From Fusarium oxysporum f. sp. lycopersici 4287 (Eukaryota; Ascomycota; Sordariomycetes; Hypocreales; Nectriaceae): a stretch of DNA of 64,000 nucleotides. The notes below the pieces were generated by a model that was not told the DNA's origin, did no database searches, and saw nothing but the letters and a program-made list of their open reading frames with translations. The position numbers and the translations under genes are program-made. Positions 1 to 11,655 of this stretch are shown here, piece by piece. How positions within the stretch are numbered: the stretch's first letter is position 1; each line of letters begins with the position of its first letter. The DNA is taken from the NCBI RefSeq assembly GCF_000149955.1, contig NC_030986.1, forward strand, positions 4,215,333 to 4,279,332, written 5' to 3'.

Positions 1-2281
1 GTACACACTACTCACCTCCCTCTAGATAATTCTCACCATGATAGCTTCCAACCTTGAGGAGTAAATCATCGTCATATCCGATATAAGGGTCAACGGCCTT
101 TCCTAAAGAGCTTGGCCGGAATATGACAGTCTTACCCCGCGGGGTATGACCACTCATTTGCTCAATAAGATCCAAGTCATGCTCACCGGGAACATCAGTG
201 ATATAAATTGGACCTCCGCTCACACATCTGGCCGCAGCATGAAATCCAGAATACTCATGTACAGTTTGGAACATATCCCAATCCGGAAGAACATTTAGAT
301 GCTGCATGAAAATAGCATTGTGCGCATTTGTCCACACGTGCCAGGGATGTGAAGCAGGAATCTCAGGGAAGAAGTCGTCAGAGTTTCGTACAAGAATGGT
401 AGGCCGATTGGTTGGCATCTGCGAGTGGAAGAGTGCCTCCGGGAACTGCGACATACATGATATCGCCTTGGCACTGAAGTGACGAAGTGTCGAGATGGTC
501 CACGCATCGAGGTACGTATTGATCAGATCTCGGCGAGGGGAGGCTTCAATCCACGTATCGAGCATGAACTGCGCGTCCGTCTTAACAGCATCGATACCGG
601 CATCCGAAAGGAATCGATAAAAGTCATCATAGAATCGATTCACATCTTCTTGTGCGATCACCGTCATCTTCCCACCCAACGGAAGGTTTCGGCGGTCAGC
701 ATCTTCCCGTGTCACTTCGATAGTCTTGTATGTCTTGGCAAGCTTGCCGTCAGGGGCAATGCCACCCCAGTAGCCCAGGAGGGCATGCCAAACAGCAATG
801 TGTTGGATATGTGGATGGTTCTGTCGAATATGAGATATGGTGGATTTCAAGCCTGTGGGAAATGCCTTGGGCTCCGCTTCAAAATCATTCCAGCCATATT
901 GAAACTGGCTGGGGCCGCGATAATCGATCGACTGCCAGTTGTCATCAATGATGAGACTCGATACTTGGATGTTGTGCTCAGAAAGCTTATCAAGAGCGTC
1001 GAATATTTTCTGGTCTGTCAGTCGTTGCCCCAGAGCGTTCCATGTGCCTGTGAATCATTAGTTCGTGGTCCTTCGAAGTTGACCATACTCAAGAACACAC
1101 AGAAACCCAGTCCATCAAACCAGTATTCTAGCCACTCTGGTTTGAAGTCATTCTTCAATGCGGATAACTCCTGTGACCACTCATCGCTGGCCTTCTTTGT
1201 TCCCGCAACCATATCTCGAGCATGATACATCACAGATGCAATGGCGCAGTCGAAATCGTCTCCAACCGAAACAAGAATAACGGCCTTTTCTTCGGAAAGA
1301 CCGTCATTTCGGATCTGAATTGTCAGATATTGCAGGAAGCTGTATCAGACACACTTACATGAACATGAAGCTTTCCATTGGGCTCGCTTCGAAATACTGG
1401 CAAGACATGACTGACACCGCCGACGGCAAGGAGCACTAGGTTTTGACCTTGGGGGCTTAAGAAGCAACAGAGAATGGCATCTTTATCGAGGTTAAATTGA
1501 GAGTGCCCATGGCGAGGTGCAAGCCACGGTGACCATAGTCTGACAAGAGAAAACCATCTATGTCCGGTCAGATAACATGGTCGCTACTGGATTTTCGGTA
1601 CGTCGTCGTGTTACTCAGCTGAACTTACCTGACAAAAGAGCCCCAGGGAGTACCGACACTGATGTCTCTGTACGTAGACTCATCGCCATTTGCAGCTGGA
1701 ATGACTGCTTCGAGTGACCAGAGTGAAGTTCTAGGTGATTGACTCAAACGTGGCTTGACACTCCAGTCTTGAGAGTTAAGATCAGGAATTAAATCAGAGA
1801 AATCACTAGAAGAAATCCTGTTAGAAGCATTGACAATCAAGCCATCATTGAGACCCTGTTCATCGCGGATCCATCTCCAGTCTGCATCAGGACTATGTCG
1901 AAACTTGAGAGTGAATTGCACAGATGCTGTAAATGAGAAGGAAGACGTGAAATAGAATCGTGCCATAGAATCATCCAGTACTTGGAGAGTCTGAGGAACT
2001 CCAGTCTCTGTGATGGAGGCTACCTCCAATTCCTTCCAATCTGAGCCGTCTACTGAGTGCCATACTGAGGCTTCCCATGGCTCATTGGCACGGAACTTGG
2101 GTATCTCAAGGACAGCCGTCAAAGTGACCTTTGTGCCCTGGATAGGTGTTACTTTCCCGAGAGGCGGGAAGCTTTGCAAAACAACCTTCATGTCTTCAGC
2201 AACAGGCGGCGGCGAAGGCTTTTGTTTGGCGATGTAAATTGCCTGGAAGACATCGCCAAAGTTGTAATTGTCAGAAGGCAT
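1..2281 (-). CDS. Raffinose synthase/Sip1-like GH36 protein, 5' part
   Basis: Predicted glycoside hydrolase clan D protein of the raffinose synthase/seed-imbibition (Sip1) branch of GH36, acting on alpha-galactosides; fungal members are generally read as alpha-galactosidases. Exons read 2281-1629, 1539-1359, 1314-1101 and 1047-16; the last ends at a GTGAGT donor 15 bases from the window edge, so the gene continues to the left. About 693 residues are visible. The N-terminal part is the beta-rich domain. The barrel follows from the WFDGLGFC/TWNALG junction, which reads correctly only after splicing. KTDAQ carries the likely nucleophile Asp, and ITDVPGEHD supplies the likely acid/base region. 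Introns 2 and 3 are short (44 and 53 nt). The start MPSDNYNFGD is the first Met of the open frame. Family assignment is strong; substrate is not determinable. Confidence 0.85.
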
Positions 2282-2727
2282 CGCAGTGAAATGAGAACAA
2301 GAGGAGCAGACTTGATTGAAATAGGTTTATTTAGCCAATTGACTGAGAAATTCAGACTTCTCATGTATGAAACTTAGTGAATATTTTAAACGTATGAATC
2401 AAGGTAACAGACATAAAATCACATCAACAAGTTTAATGTTGTGTGACGATGTTCGTGTTTACAAGGCACTGTCACAGAAGCTCACGAAAACGGACAGGCG
2501 TTGGATTATAGTGGAGTTCCAGTGGAGTTGGGAGTGGTTAGTAATGAACGCCTCTCATTGGCTCCGGTCTTGGTTTCGAGTCGTTCTGATTCGGGGACGG
2601 CCGGAATGACTAAGCCTTCCGCCTCATTGCTCAGGCTGCAAATTATCTCAGTAAAGCTTCTAGCCGAGCCAGATCGAAAGATTTCATCAAACCACTCAAT
2701 TCAGCGTCGACCCTCCAAACCTGCGTC
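2282..2727. promoter_or_regulatory. Divergent intergenic region GH36 / beta-MPP
   Basis: 446 bases between the divergent starts of the GH36 gene and the beta-MPP gene. It must hold both core promoters and 5' leaders. I see no recognisable conserved element, repeat or extra gene in it. Confidence 0.5.
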
Positions 2728-4377
2728 ATGGCGTCCCGGAGACTGGCTTTGAACCTCTCGCGAGGTCTGCGAAACCGTGCTGGTCTTTCGGCCGCCGCTC
2801 CTTTCACACGAGGCTTTGCCACTCCCTCTACCGTCGGCAAGACTCAGACTTCGACTCTTAAGAATGGATTGACTGTGAGCATCATCATCCGAGGTCAATT
2901 GGCCTCGACAACCACTTGGGAATGGCTTCCTGACACGCCCTTCTGATAGGTCGCTACCGAGCACTCGCCCTTTGCGCAAACGTCGACCGTCGGTGTCTGG
3001 ATCGATGCCGGTTCCCGGGCTGAGACTGACGAGACCAACGGTACCGCCCACTTCCTTGAGCATCTCGCTTTCAAGGTTCGACAACCCATCAATTGGCCGA
3101 GACCAATCGTTAACAATGAAATCAGGGTACCGCCAAGCGAACTCAGCAGCAATTGGAGTTGGAGATTGAGAACATGGGTGGTCACCTGAACGCCTACACT
3201 TCGGTCAGTCGGATGAAGGGATACGGGATTGACTGATGCTAACGACCGTCCAGCGCGAGAACACCGTCTACTTTGCCAAGGCTTTCAACTCTGATGTTCC
3301 CCAGTGTGTCGATATCCTCTCCGATATTCTCCAGAACTCCAAGCTCGAGGAGTCCGCCATCGAGCGTGAGCGCGACGTTATTCTCCGAGAGTCCGAGGAG
3401 GTTGAGAAGCAGGTTGAGGAGGTTGTTTTTGATCACCTCCACGCTACCGCTTTCCAGCACCAGCCCCTTGGCCGCACCATCCTTGGCCCTCGACAGAACA
3501 TCCGCGACATCACCCGAAAAGAGCTCACCGACTACATCAAGAACAACTACACTGCTGACCGTATGGTTCTCGTTGGTGCCGGTGGCATCCCTCACGAGCA
3601 GCTCGTCGAGCTCGCTGAGAAGCACTTCTCCGGTCTTCCCTCAAGTGCTCCCCAGACCAGCGCCTACCTTGCCTCCAAGCAAAAGGCTGACTTCATGGGC
3701 TCTGACGTCCGTGTCCGAGACGATGGCATGCCTACTGCTAACATTGCTCTCGCTGTTGAGGGTGTCAGCTGGAACTCCGAGGACTACTTCACTGCCCTCG
3801 TTGCTCAGGCTATTGTTGGCAACTACGACAAGGCTGTTGGCCAGGCTCCCCACCAGGGCAGCAAGCTCAGCGGCTGGGTCCACAAGCACGACCTTGCTAA
3901 CAGTTTCATGAGCTTCTCCACCAGCTACAACGACACTGGGTAGGTCTTGATGTCATGCCATGAATTTTGAGGTAACTAACTTGCCATAGTCTCTGGGGTA
4001 TCTACCTTGTTTCCGACAAGCCTGACCGAGTTGACGACCTTGTCCACTTCGCTATCCGTGAGTGGATGCGCCTCTGCACTAACGTCAGCGCCGCCGAGAC
4101 CGAGCGTGCCAAAGCTCAGCTCAAGGCCTCCATCCTCCTGTCCCTCGACGGCACCACAGCCGTTGCTGAGGACATTGGCCGACAGCTCGTCACCACCGGC
4201 CGCCGCATGGCCCCTAACGAGATTGAGCGAAAGATTGATGCTATCACCGAGAAGGATATCATGGACTTCGCCAACCGAAAACTTTGGGACCGGGATATTG
4301 CTGTTAGCGCTGTGGGAACTATCGAGGGTCTCTTCGACTACCAGAGACTTCGCAACACCATGAAGCCCAAGTTTTAA
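2728..4377 (+). CDS. Mitochondrial processing peptidase beta subunit
   Basis: Catalytic subunit of the matrix peptidase that removes presequences from imported mitochondrial proteins; in Neurospora the same polypeptide (PEP) is also core protein 1 of complex III, and this may hold here (inference). Five exons: 2728-2874, 2950-3075, 3126-3203, 3254-3939, 3990-4377, giving 474 residues, the usual family length. The N terminus is Arg/Ser rich without acidic residues ([17 protein letters not shown]), a matrix presequence. The inverzincin motif HFLEH (about residue 80) binds zinc, and the downstream glutamate lies in the ENTVYF segment. The glycine-rich loop of the family belongs to the alpha subunit and is not expected. 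Codons are strongly biased to C-ending forms, which fits high expression. Intron 3 shows a TGCTAAC branch site. Confidence 0.95.
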
Positions 4378-4647
4378 GGTGGGCGAGGGCTGATGGGATT
4401 GTGAAAATCGAAATAAGGGTATAGAGTGTATGAGATACCGTTTACAGGCCTAGTGTACCATAAGATTTCCTCTGTTCATGCTAGGTAACACGGAGTTGTG
4501 ATAATTGTGTCTTGACTGTACTGCCATCCGTAGCTAATTGCAATTTTGTCATATCGCGTCTGTAGTGCTTCTGAGGTAGCGTCTATGATCTCCCTTGAAT
4601 TAGAATGTATTGTGTCATGATCATTGATTAGATGAGAAGATGGACAC

Positions 4648-5409
4648 CTAGCCCTCCTCTGCCATCTCCTCGTCGACATCCTCACCAAACATATCCTCGA
4701 CTGTCCCACCCTCAACTCCATCTCCGCCAATATCTTCAGGCTCGGGACCCTCAATACCCTCCATGGCATCACCCCCTTGATCCTCTTCCTCATCGTCCTC
4801 TTCATCCCATACATCCTTCAGTCCCCAACTTGTGCCACTCAGTACGAACCGTTCGCTTGGTAGTCGCACACCCCATTCACTGGGCACAATTTTAGGCAGT
4901 GCCACCTTGTTGCGTTCGCGCGCAAGTTCTTGCATGTAGTCTTTGCTAATTCCCCCACCTGCGTTTCCTCCGCGGAACTGGTAGCTGAGTCGCGCAGCAA
5001 TGGCGAGCTTAACGGCATTGGCTGTGACTGCAGCGTCGCCTGCAGGTGCTGAGATTGCTCCAGCGTTTGCTGATGGCTTAGAACCGGCCTGTGTGACATA
5101 TGGGTCGCCGGAAAGATGTAGCGCATCGCTGAGAACAGATGAGGTATGACGGTAGGCGAAGTCGAGAAGGAGGAGGGGAACGCGTGGCTCGTAAGCGGTG
5201 ACGCCTTGCGATGTGAGAAGTAGTTCGATAAGCCTTGAGTCGCGCGGTCGAGGGGCGGTTGTTGATGGCGCAGGAGGAGGTGCGTTCTGTGAGGCCGCAG
5301 CAGCAGGTTGGCTAGAAGAGGCCGCAGTGGTTTGTGTGTTTGGTACTGTTTGCGAAGTGCCTGCCGATGAGGCGGGAACCCCGTTTGTTTGTGGTTGACT
5401 TGATGACAT
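4648..5409 (-). CDS. TAF9: TFIID subunit TAF9
   Basis: TATA-binding-protein-associated factor 9, a histone-fold subunit of TFIID and SAGA that pairs with TAF6 in the nucleus. Single exon of 253 residues. Residues about 1-55 are a low-complexity Ser/Gln/Ala/Pro leader. The histone fold spans about 56-150: [20 protein letters not shown] and the [16 protein letters not shown] helix are typical of TAFII31 proteins. An insert of Ala/Gly residues sits before the last helix ([13 protein letters not shown]). The conserved region after the fold contains [14 protein letters not shown]. The tail is strongly acidic. It is convergent with beta-MPP, with 270 bases between the stop codons. The match to the TAF9 family is clear. 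Confidence 0.92.
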   Translation of the reverse strand: MSSSQPQTNGVPASSAGTSQTVPNTQTTAASSSQPAAAASQNAPPPAPSTTAPRPRDSRLIELLLTSQGVTAYEPRVPLLLLDFAYRHTSSVLSDALHLSGDPYVTQAGSKPSANAGAISAPAGDAAVTANAVKLAIAARLSYQFRGGNAGGGISKDYMQELARERNKVALPKIVPSEWGVRLPSERFVLSGTSWGLKDVWDEEDDEEEDQGGDAMEGIEGPEPEDIGGDGVEGGTVEDMFGEDVDEEMAEEG

Positions 5410-6174
5410 CTTGATCGATGCTGCAATGCTTCGTAATAGGTATCTCGGATGCGACTGTCTGTGAAAGCCTCAAGGCGATATCACGCGAAGCATTCGAGTT
5501 CGTGTTTGGTAAGGCTGAGAGACGCCCGTACTATGAATGAGTGAAGTTGACAAAATACAATTGATGTATGTGAATGAGAGTGCTTTGATAGTTGGGAAAA
5601 ATGCAGTAAAAGTTAACGTTCCAAGTCGAGAGCTTATTGAAACTCGAATTATTTCCTTTGCGACGGTGAAGTCGCATGCCGCGTCCTTTAGCCGGAGGTT
5701 TCGATAATCCGAGACGTGATCTGGTAGCGATGGGTGCACAGACCACACCTTAAATTCTTGTGCGCTCATTGCGAAAGAGCTTTCCTAAAGAACAAAGTCA
5801 TGAGAGTGACAGGATCAAAATAACCTTATAATAATGGTCTAGATGGCAGAATAGTAATCCTAACTGAGTTAATCTTAGAGGCCATTACTAGATATGACGT
5901 GAAAACGGCAGGAACTCTTGAATCACACTTTCTTTCCTCATTATCATATGTCTAAGGTAGGTAGGTGGCCACTGGCGGAAGGAAAGAACGATGGAGGGGC
6001 AATGAGTAAAGAGTGCCCCACCATTTGTCGCCGATGCAGGAGGACTCATAGTCATCACCTCAACTTTTTCGTCGGGCGATCGATCTTCACTTATGAACAA
6101 CTCGATTTAACAACCTCCATGCTAAGCTTTCGACTATAATCGACAGCAATTGATTCATCTGGTTCATTACAAAC
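5410..6174. promoter_or_regulatory. Divergent intergenic region TAF9 / HIS4
   Basis: 765 bases between divergent TAF9 and HIS4 starts, holding both promoters. Amino-acid biosynthetic genes are usually under CPC1/Gcn4 control. I find no perfect TGACTCA here; the nearest is GGACTCA at about 6042-6048, one mismatch. Small open frames in this stretch have no family character and are not called. Confidence 0.4.
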
Positions 6175-8789
6175 ATGGAGACGACTCTACCGCTGCCATT
6201 CTTGGTGAGCATTGGCAGCCCCAATGGCCAGGCTACCAATGATGGCCTCACTCGTCAAGAGATTGCCCTTCTGGGAGCTCCTTTCTATGAGACAGCTTCT
6301 AAGGATTGGGGTCGCCCCAGTGCCGGAACCAATGCTCACATGGATGCCACAAGTTTAAGTAACCCAGACGATGTGATTGCGTTGCTCGATGGCGGGGTTC
6401 GAACGGTTTTTGTTGCTTCGGAGTCCTACTCAGAGTATACAGAATATGGCGCAAGAGTCATTCCCACTGTTTCTTCCCTTGACATTTCCACAGCTTCCGA
6501 AAATGGCCTATTGGTAAAGGATTTCGACATTTCATCCAGCGACGTCGACAAGTTTGTTGAGGAAGCATCAGCCAAGAAGATCAAGAGCCTTTACATTAAG
6601 CCAGCTCCCAAGACCGATATCGAGAAGTTCATCGAAATTGCCAAGAAGGCCAATGCAATCCCTATCATCCCTTCTACAGGGTTGACGACCGACAAGAACG
6701 ATTCGAGTCGACTATTGTTATCTAAGATTATCGCATCGTACTGGAAATCCGATCGATCTGACGGCCTTATCCCTACTGTGGTAACCGATGATGCCGGGAT
6801 CGCGTTGGGTCTCGCCTATACCAGCGAGGAGAGTATTCTGGAGGCTCTTAGGACACAAACCGGAGTTTACCAGAGTCGCAAACGTGGTCTTTGGGTGAAG
6901 GGACTTACTTCTGGTGACACTCAGGAACTGTTGCGAATTGGTCTCGACTGTGACAACGACACTCTCAAATTCGTGGTCAATCAGAAGGGCCGTTTCTGCC
7001 ACCTCCAGCAGTTTGGTTGCTTTGGAGACCTCAACGGCATCTCAGCACTTGAACAGACACTCAAGTCTCGCAAGGAGTCTGCTCCCGAGGGTTCTTACAC
7101 GGCCCGCTTATTCTCCGATGAGAAGCTTCTGCGAGCAAAGATCATGGAGGAGGCAGAGGAGCTCTGCGATGGCAAGACCAAAGAGAACATCGCTTTTGAA
7201 GCTGCTGATTTGATCTATTTTGCTTTAACTAAGGCTGTTGGCGCAGGTGTTAGCCTCGCAGACATTGAGGCTAACCTGGACGCCAAGAGCTTGAAGGTCA
7301 AGCGTAGAACAGGCAATGCCAAGGGCAAGTGGGCGGAGAAGGAGGGTATCAAGACCGATGCAGCCCCTGTGAAGCCCTCACAGCCCGCGGTTGAGAAGCC
7401 AGCTGATGGACGTATTGCTATGGAGCGAGTTGATGCCTCAAAGATCTCCGAGGCCGATCTCGTAGAGAAGCTCAAGAGACCTTCTCAGAAATCCCCTGAC
7501 GCCATCTTGAAGATTATTCAGCCTATCATCGAGGAGGTGCGAACTGGTGGCGACAAGGCTGTTCTGTCTTACACCCACAAGTTTGAGAAGGCCACTTCGT
7601 TGACATCGCCTGTGCTGAAGGCTCCCTTCCCCAAGGAGCTTATGGATATCTCGCCTGAGACCATTGAAGCTATTGACGTCTCTTTTGAGAATATCCGAAA
7701 GTTCCACTCTGCACAGCAGGAGGAGAAGTCTCTCCAGGTTGAGACTATGCCTGGCATTGTCTGCAGCCGCTTCTCGAGACCTATTGAGCGAGTCGGTCTC
7801 TACATTCCTGGTGGAACCGCTGTTCTTCCCAGTACTGCTCTGATGCTTGGAGTTCCAGCTATGGTGGCTGGTTGCCAGAAGATTGTATTTGCCTCACCTC
7901 CCAGATCTGATGGCCGCATTACCCCTGAGATTGTATACGTCGCTCACAAGGTTGGCGCTGAGAGCATTGTCCTGGCTGGTGGTGCTCAGGCTGTTGCCGC
8001 CTTAGCTTATGGTACGGAGAGCGTCACCAAGGTTGACAAGATTCTTGGACCTGGTAACCAATTTGTGACTGCGGCCAAGATGCACGTCAGCAACGACACC
8101 AATGCTGGTTGTGGTATTGATATGCCTGCTGGACCCTCTGAAGTTCTTGTTGTTGCTGACAAGGATGCCAACCCTGCTTTTGTTGCCTCCGATCTTCTCT
8201 CTCAAGCCGAGCACGGTGTTGATAGTCAGGTTATTCTGCTTGCTGTTGGCCTAAGTGAGCAGGAGCTCCAGGCTATTGAAGATGAAGTTCACAAACAGGC
8301 CCTTGCCCTTCCTCGTGTCGATATCGTCCGAGGATCTATCGCTCACTCGGTCACTGTTCAGGTCAAGGACATTGAGGAGGCCATGCGCATCAGCAACGAG
8401 TACGCCCCTGAACATCTCATCCTTCAAATCAAGGATGCCGAGAAAGCTGTTGATCAAGTCATGAACGCTGGCAGTGTGTTTGTTGGTCACTGGACCCCTG
8501 AGAGTGTTGGCGACTACTCTGCTGGTGTCAACCACTCTTTGCGTAAGTTCTCCCATTAGTTTGTGGTATACGATTGATGCTAACAACTTTCACAGCTACT
8601 TATGGCTTCGCCAAGCAATACTCTGGTGTCAACTTGGGCTCATTCCAGAAGCACATTACCAGCTCCAACCTTACTGCTGAAGGTCTCAAGAATGTTGGTA
8701 CCGCCGTCATGCAACTGGCTAAGGTCGAGGAGCTTGAGGCTCATAGAAGGGCTGTGGAGATCCGACTTAACTATTTGAAGCAACAGTAG
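6175..8789 (+). CDS. HIS4: Trifunctional histidine biosynthesis protein
   Basis: Catalyses steps 2, 3, 9 and 10 of histidine synthesis (PR-ATP pyrophosphatase, PR-AMP cyclohydrolase, histidinol dehydrogenase); orthologue of yeast HIS4 and Neurospora his-3. Exons 6175-8542 and 8596-8789 give 853 residues. The intron (GTAAGT, TGCTAAC, CAG) falls inside the conserved NHSLPTYG segment and restores it. The cyclohydrolase part is marked by FVVNQKGRFCHLQQ (about 265-280). The pyrophosphatase part has RLFSDEKLLRAKIMEEAEEL and FEAADLIYFA. The dehydrogenase fills the C-terminal half, with RVGLYIPGGTAVLPST, GPGNQFVTAAK, and AGPSEVLV. The N-terminal region of about 230 residues before the cyclohydrolase motif is typical of fungal HIS4. 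No domain is broken. Confidence 0.97.
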
Positions 8790-9256
8790 TAGACTGGGAC
8801 AGACAAAAAGGGAAAAGGGCGTATGTAGATAACAGATGGGTTTTCTTTAGGATAGGGGCGCGGACTTGGGACTAGATGTTGTTTCAATATGCACAAGCTT
8901 GACAGACCATGGGTGCTTAAGAATAAAATGCAGCTTGCTCAAGTAGTATTTCTAGCCTGTCAAACAACAAAAGCTTTTGTCTGTCAGAATGCCATGATGT
9001 AATCACTACAAGTACAATGAAATGCTCAACGCCACGCTATGCCTCAATATGTAAAAACCCTTTCTTCTCAGTTCACCTTTATCCATCTCCTCTTATTCGT
9101 TCAGATAAAACTCTCGCCATCAATGTCTATGAAAAACAACCCATAAACACTCTAAAAAGAAACGCCTTTGAATTCGTTACACCTTACTGCCTGTTGGGAG
9201 CAGCAGCAACAGCCTCGGTGGCCTGTTCGTGATACTTAGCTTTCCTTCACTTCACT
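8790..9256. other. Convergent 3' intergenic region HIS4 / PAH1
   Basis: 467 bases between the stop codons of convergent HIS4 and PAH1. It must contain the two 3' UTRs and poly(A) sites; no further gene, repeat or structured element is visible. Confidence 0.5.
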
Positions 9257-11655
9257 TCATTTCTCAATGGTGAGATGACCAACCCCTGTTATGTGTTGGG
9301 CGAGAACGTCCTCCTTAAGCTGACCTTGACGCCGTTGTCCAATGGGAGCAGCGTCAGGGGTTCCGTCGCCCTCGTCTTCATCTTGACGGCCTTCCTCGCC
9401 ATCTTCGTAAATCTCATCTTCATCGTCCTCGTCGTAAGCTTCTTTCAAGTCGCGTGTCATAGACGCCTTGAGTCGCTCTTCGTCGACGCTACCGCCCAAG
9501 ACACTTGCGGCTTCGGCAAACTCATCCATAGATGCTCGAGAGATGTAACTATCGGCAAGCCCTTCACCGATCTCGTCCACATCTTCATCTATTTCGCCAT
9601 CCTCATCGTCATACTCCTCTTCATCATCACCATACTCGCTGGTAGGTCCTCCTGGGCCGTCCTCGTCATCGTCATCATCACTCTCGCTTGCTGAAAAGTC
9701 AGCCATGGCAAGAGGATCATCTCTCCAGTACGTGAAATCCGTGTACTCCTCGCCGCCACCTTTTACCAGTGTGCTCACGGGAGGGAAGTAATGGTCAACG
9801 ACTTCGTTGATATTCACGTAGCTCATCTTGAGCTTGTTGAGTGTCAGTAGATCAAGTGACACTTCAGAGTTGGAATTGATGGTGAAAATGCGGTTTCGAG
9901 GGACATCGACGGTCCGGTAAGAGATTTGATCGGTCAAACGATTTCCGTAACCAGCATAAAAGGGATGACGATCTGGGCCGTATAAGTTTCGAATATCTCG
10001 AAGAGTTGCCATCTTGAAGATGTGGGGTTTGCGAAGGTAAACCTCTCGCCTCAATGCAGCCATGGTTCTATCGGGCGACAGGATCGTAGGTCCGGGCGGC
10101 ATCCTGTAGCCATCCTGAACGATACCCGCCAGGTAGGCTCTTGTAGTGTCTGATTGTCCAACGGATCGACTGGTAAGGTACATAATATTATAACCATTGG
10201 CGGAAATATCGCTGTACAACTTAGCCACACCTGAGTGAGTCCAGTCACGACCAATCATGTTCAACACGTGGCCAAGGGCATCCGACTTGGTAATGGTACC
10301 GTCAATGTCTGAGATGACAACAGGCGTCTCATGTCTCCAGAGGTACATGTTTGCTTTGCAGGTAGCTCGGTTGACAGTGAAAGCCATCGAGTTCGCGCCT
10401 GGCTGAAGCTTCAGATCCTTGAGCTGCTGACTAGTCAATCGCAAGGTCTTGGCGTAATTCCTGTTGGGATCTCCTGCATGGCCCGATGAGCTCGGCGGGG
10501 TGCGGGGAGGAGTTTGCAAGTCCATAGGACCAGCATCGGACTCGGCTCTTCGATGCAATAGAATAGGAGAAGCAGTTGCATCGCTGCTGTCACTCTGATA
10601 ACCGGGATCAGAAATAGCATCGGCTGCAGTAGCCCTACGGTGCGACTGCAAAGACGCCTCGATAGTCTTGTTCATAGCAGCCTGCTTGGCCTCCTCACTG
10701 CTGTAAATCCATAGGTTTCCCTGCTCATCGAAGCCAATGAGTGCGCCGATGTCATAGTTACCATCCAACTCTTCGGAAAGAATCTGGCGAGCCAGAATCT
10801 CAGCCCGAAGAATGTCCTCCTCGTTTCCCTTGAACCCATTCATGTCCAGCATCAAATCACCGCTGTCTGTGACCTTTGTGGGTATGCTTGCGGCAGAGAG
10901 TCCCTTAGACAAGGCCCTTGCACGTTCGAGTGCCTCGCCCGGTGCCAGAGGCGGAGGACTAGAGGATCGTTCAGAAGCAACATGCTCATCGTCATCGGCG
11001 GAACTGTTTCCGTCTAGACCTCGGCTTCTAGCACTGGCACGGAGAATATCGTCACTATGTGGTCGGGGCACCCTTGAAGACCAGTCGCCGGACGCTGGGC
11101 GGGCGCTGGATAACTCTGGAGAAGTCGAAAGAGGGGTGATCAAGCCTGCTCCGGTGTTAACCTATGTTTGATGGAAGAGGACAGCTTATGCCTACCATTG
11201 TCATTGTCTTTCTTATAGAGCACGGACGGGAGCGGTCGTCGCAGCTTGGACTCTGTAGCGTCAAGCTCGAACGCTTCTGGCTCCTGCAAACCAGATTCTG
11301 ACTGTTCCGGGTTGAGCGGTGGACTGCTCGCAGGACTGGAAGCGGGGGAAACGAGCGGCGATGTCTGCAGCGACTGTGGGATCCTGTCTGTGGTCTCGAA
11401 GACGAAGAAGGCCTCGCCGCCTTCGCCGAGTTTCATGGAATAGCTTTGTTTGACGCCATTGACCTTGAATTCGACTTTCTTATCCGACGGCCTCAGGAGA
11501 GAGAACTTTCCGAATCGGACATGGAACGGCGAGCAGACTAGAGTGCCATCTTCGTGTTCGACGACAATGACATCAATAGCACCACTGAGAGTCGCGGGGT
11601 TGATTGAATTCCAGGCTGTCGAGACCGACTCGCTGAGGCCGCGCACGTATTGCAT
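9257..11655 (-). CDS. PAH1: Lipin-type phosphatidate phosphatase
   Basis: Mg-dependent phosphatidic acid phosphatase (lipin; yeast Pah1/Smp2) that makes diacylglycerol for triacylglycerol and phospholipid synthesis; it cycles between cytosol and nuclear/ER membrane. Exons 11655-11196 and 11148-9257 give 783 residues. The N-LIP domain starts at residue 1 (MQYVRGLSESVSTAWNSINP), with the amphipathic helix used for membrane binding. The HAD catalytic motif DxDxT is present as DIDGTITKSD near residue 432, followed by the C-LIP region with TSRSVGQSDTTRAYL and the GYGNRLTDQISYR motif. The tail is very acidic, as in yeast Pah1. The 47-nt intron must use the acceptor CCGGAG, because the earlier CATAG would create an immediate stop; TTAAC serves as the branch site. 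Central Ser/Pro-rich stretches are likely phosphorylation targets (inference). Confidence 0.95.

Noticed and set aside
3074..3090. tRNA B-box-like GGTTCGACAACCC
   Set aside because: It lies in a beta-MPP intron, with no A box or acceptor stem around it.
3239..3625. 128-codon minus-strand open frame
   Set aside because: Antisense to beta-MPP, with the same codon-bias explanation.
5470..5769. Minus-strand open frame between TAF9 and HIS4
   Set aside because: Two overlapping frames of similar length in promoter DNA, neither with recognisable features.
11140..11170. Nearest CATAG acceptor for the PAH1 intron
   Set aside because: It would give an immediate TAA; the CCGGAG acceptor keeps the frame and has a TTAAC branch site.
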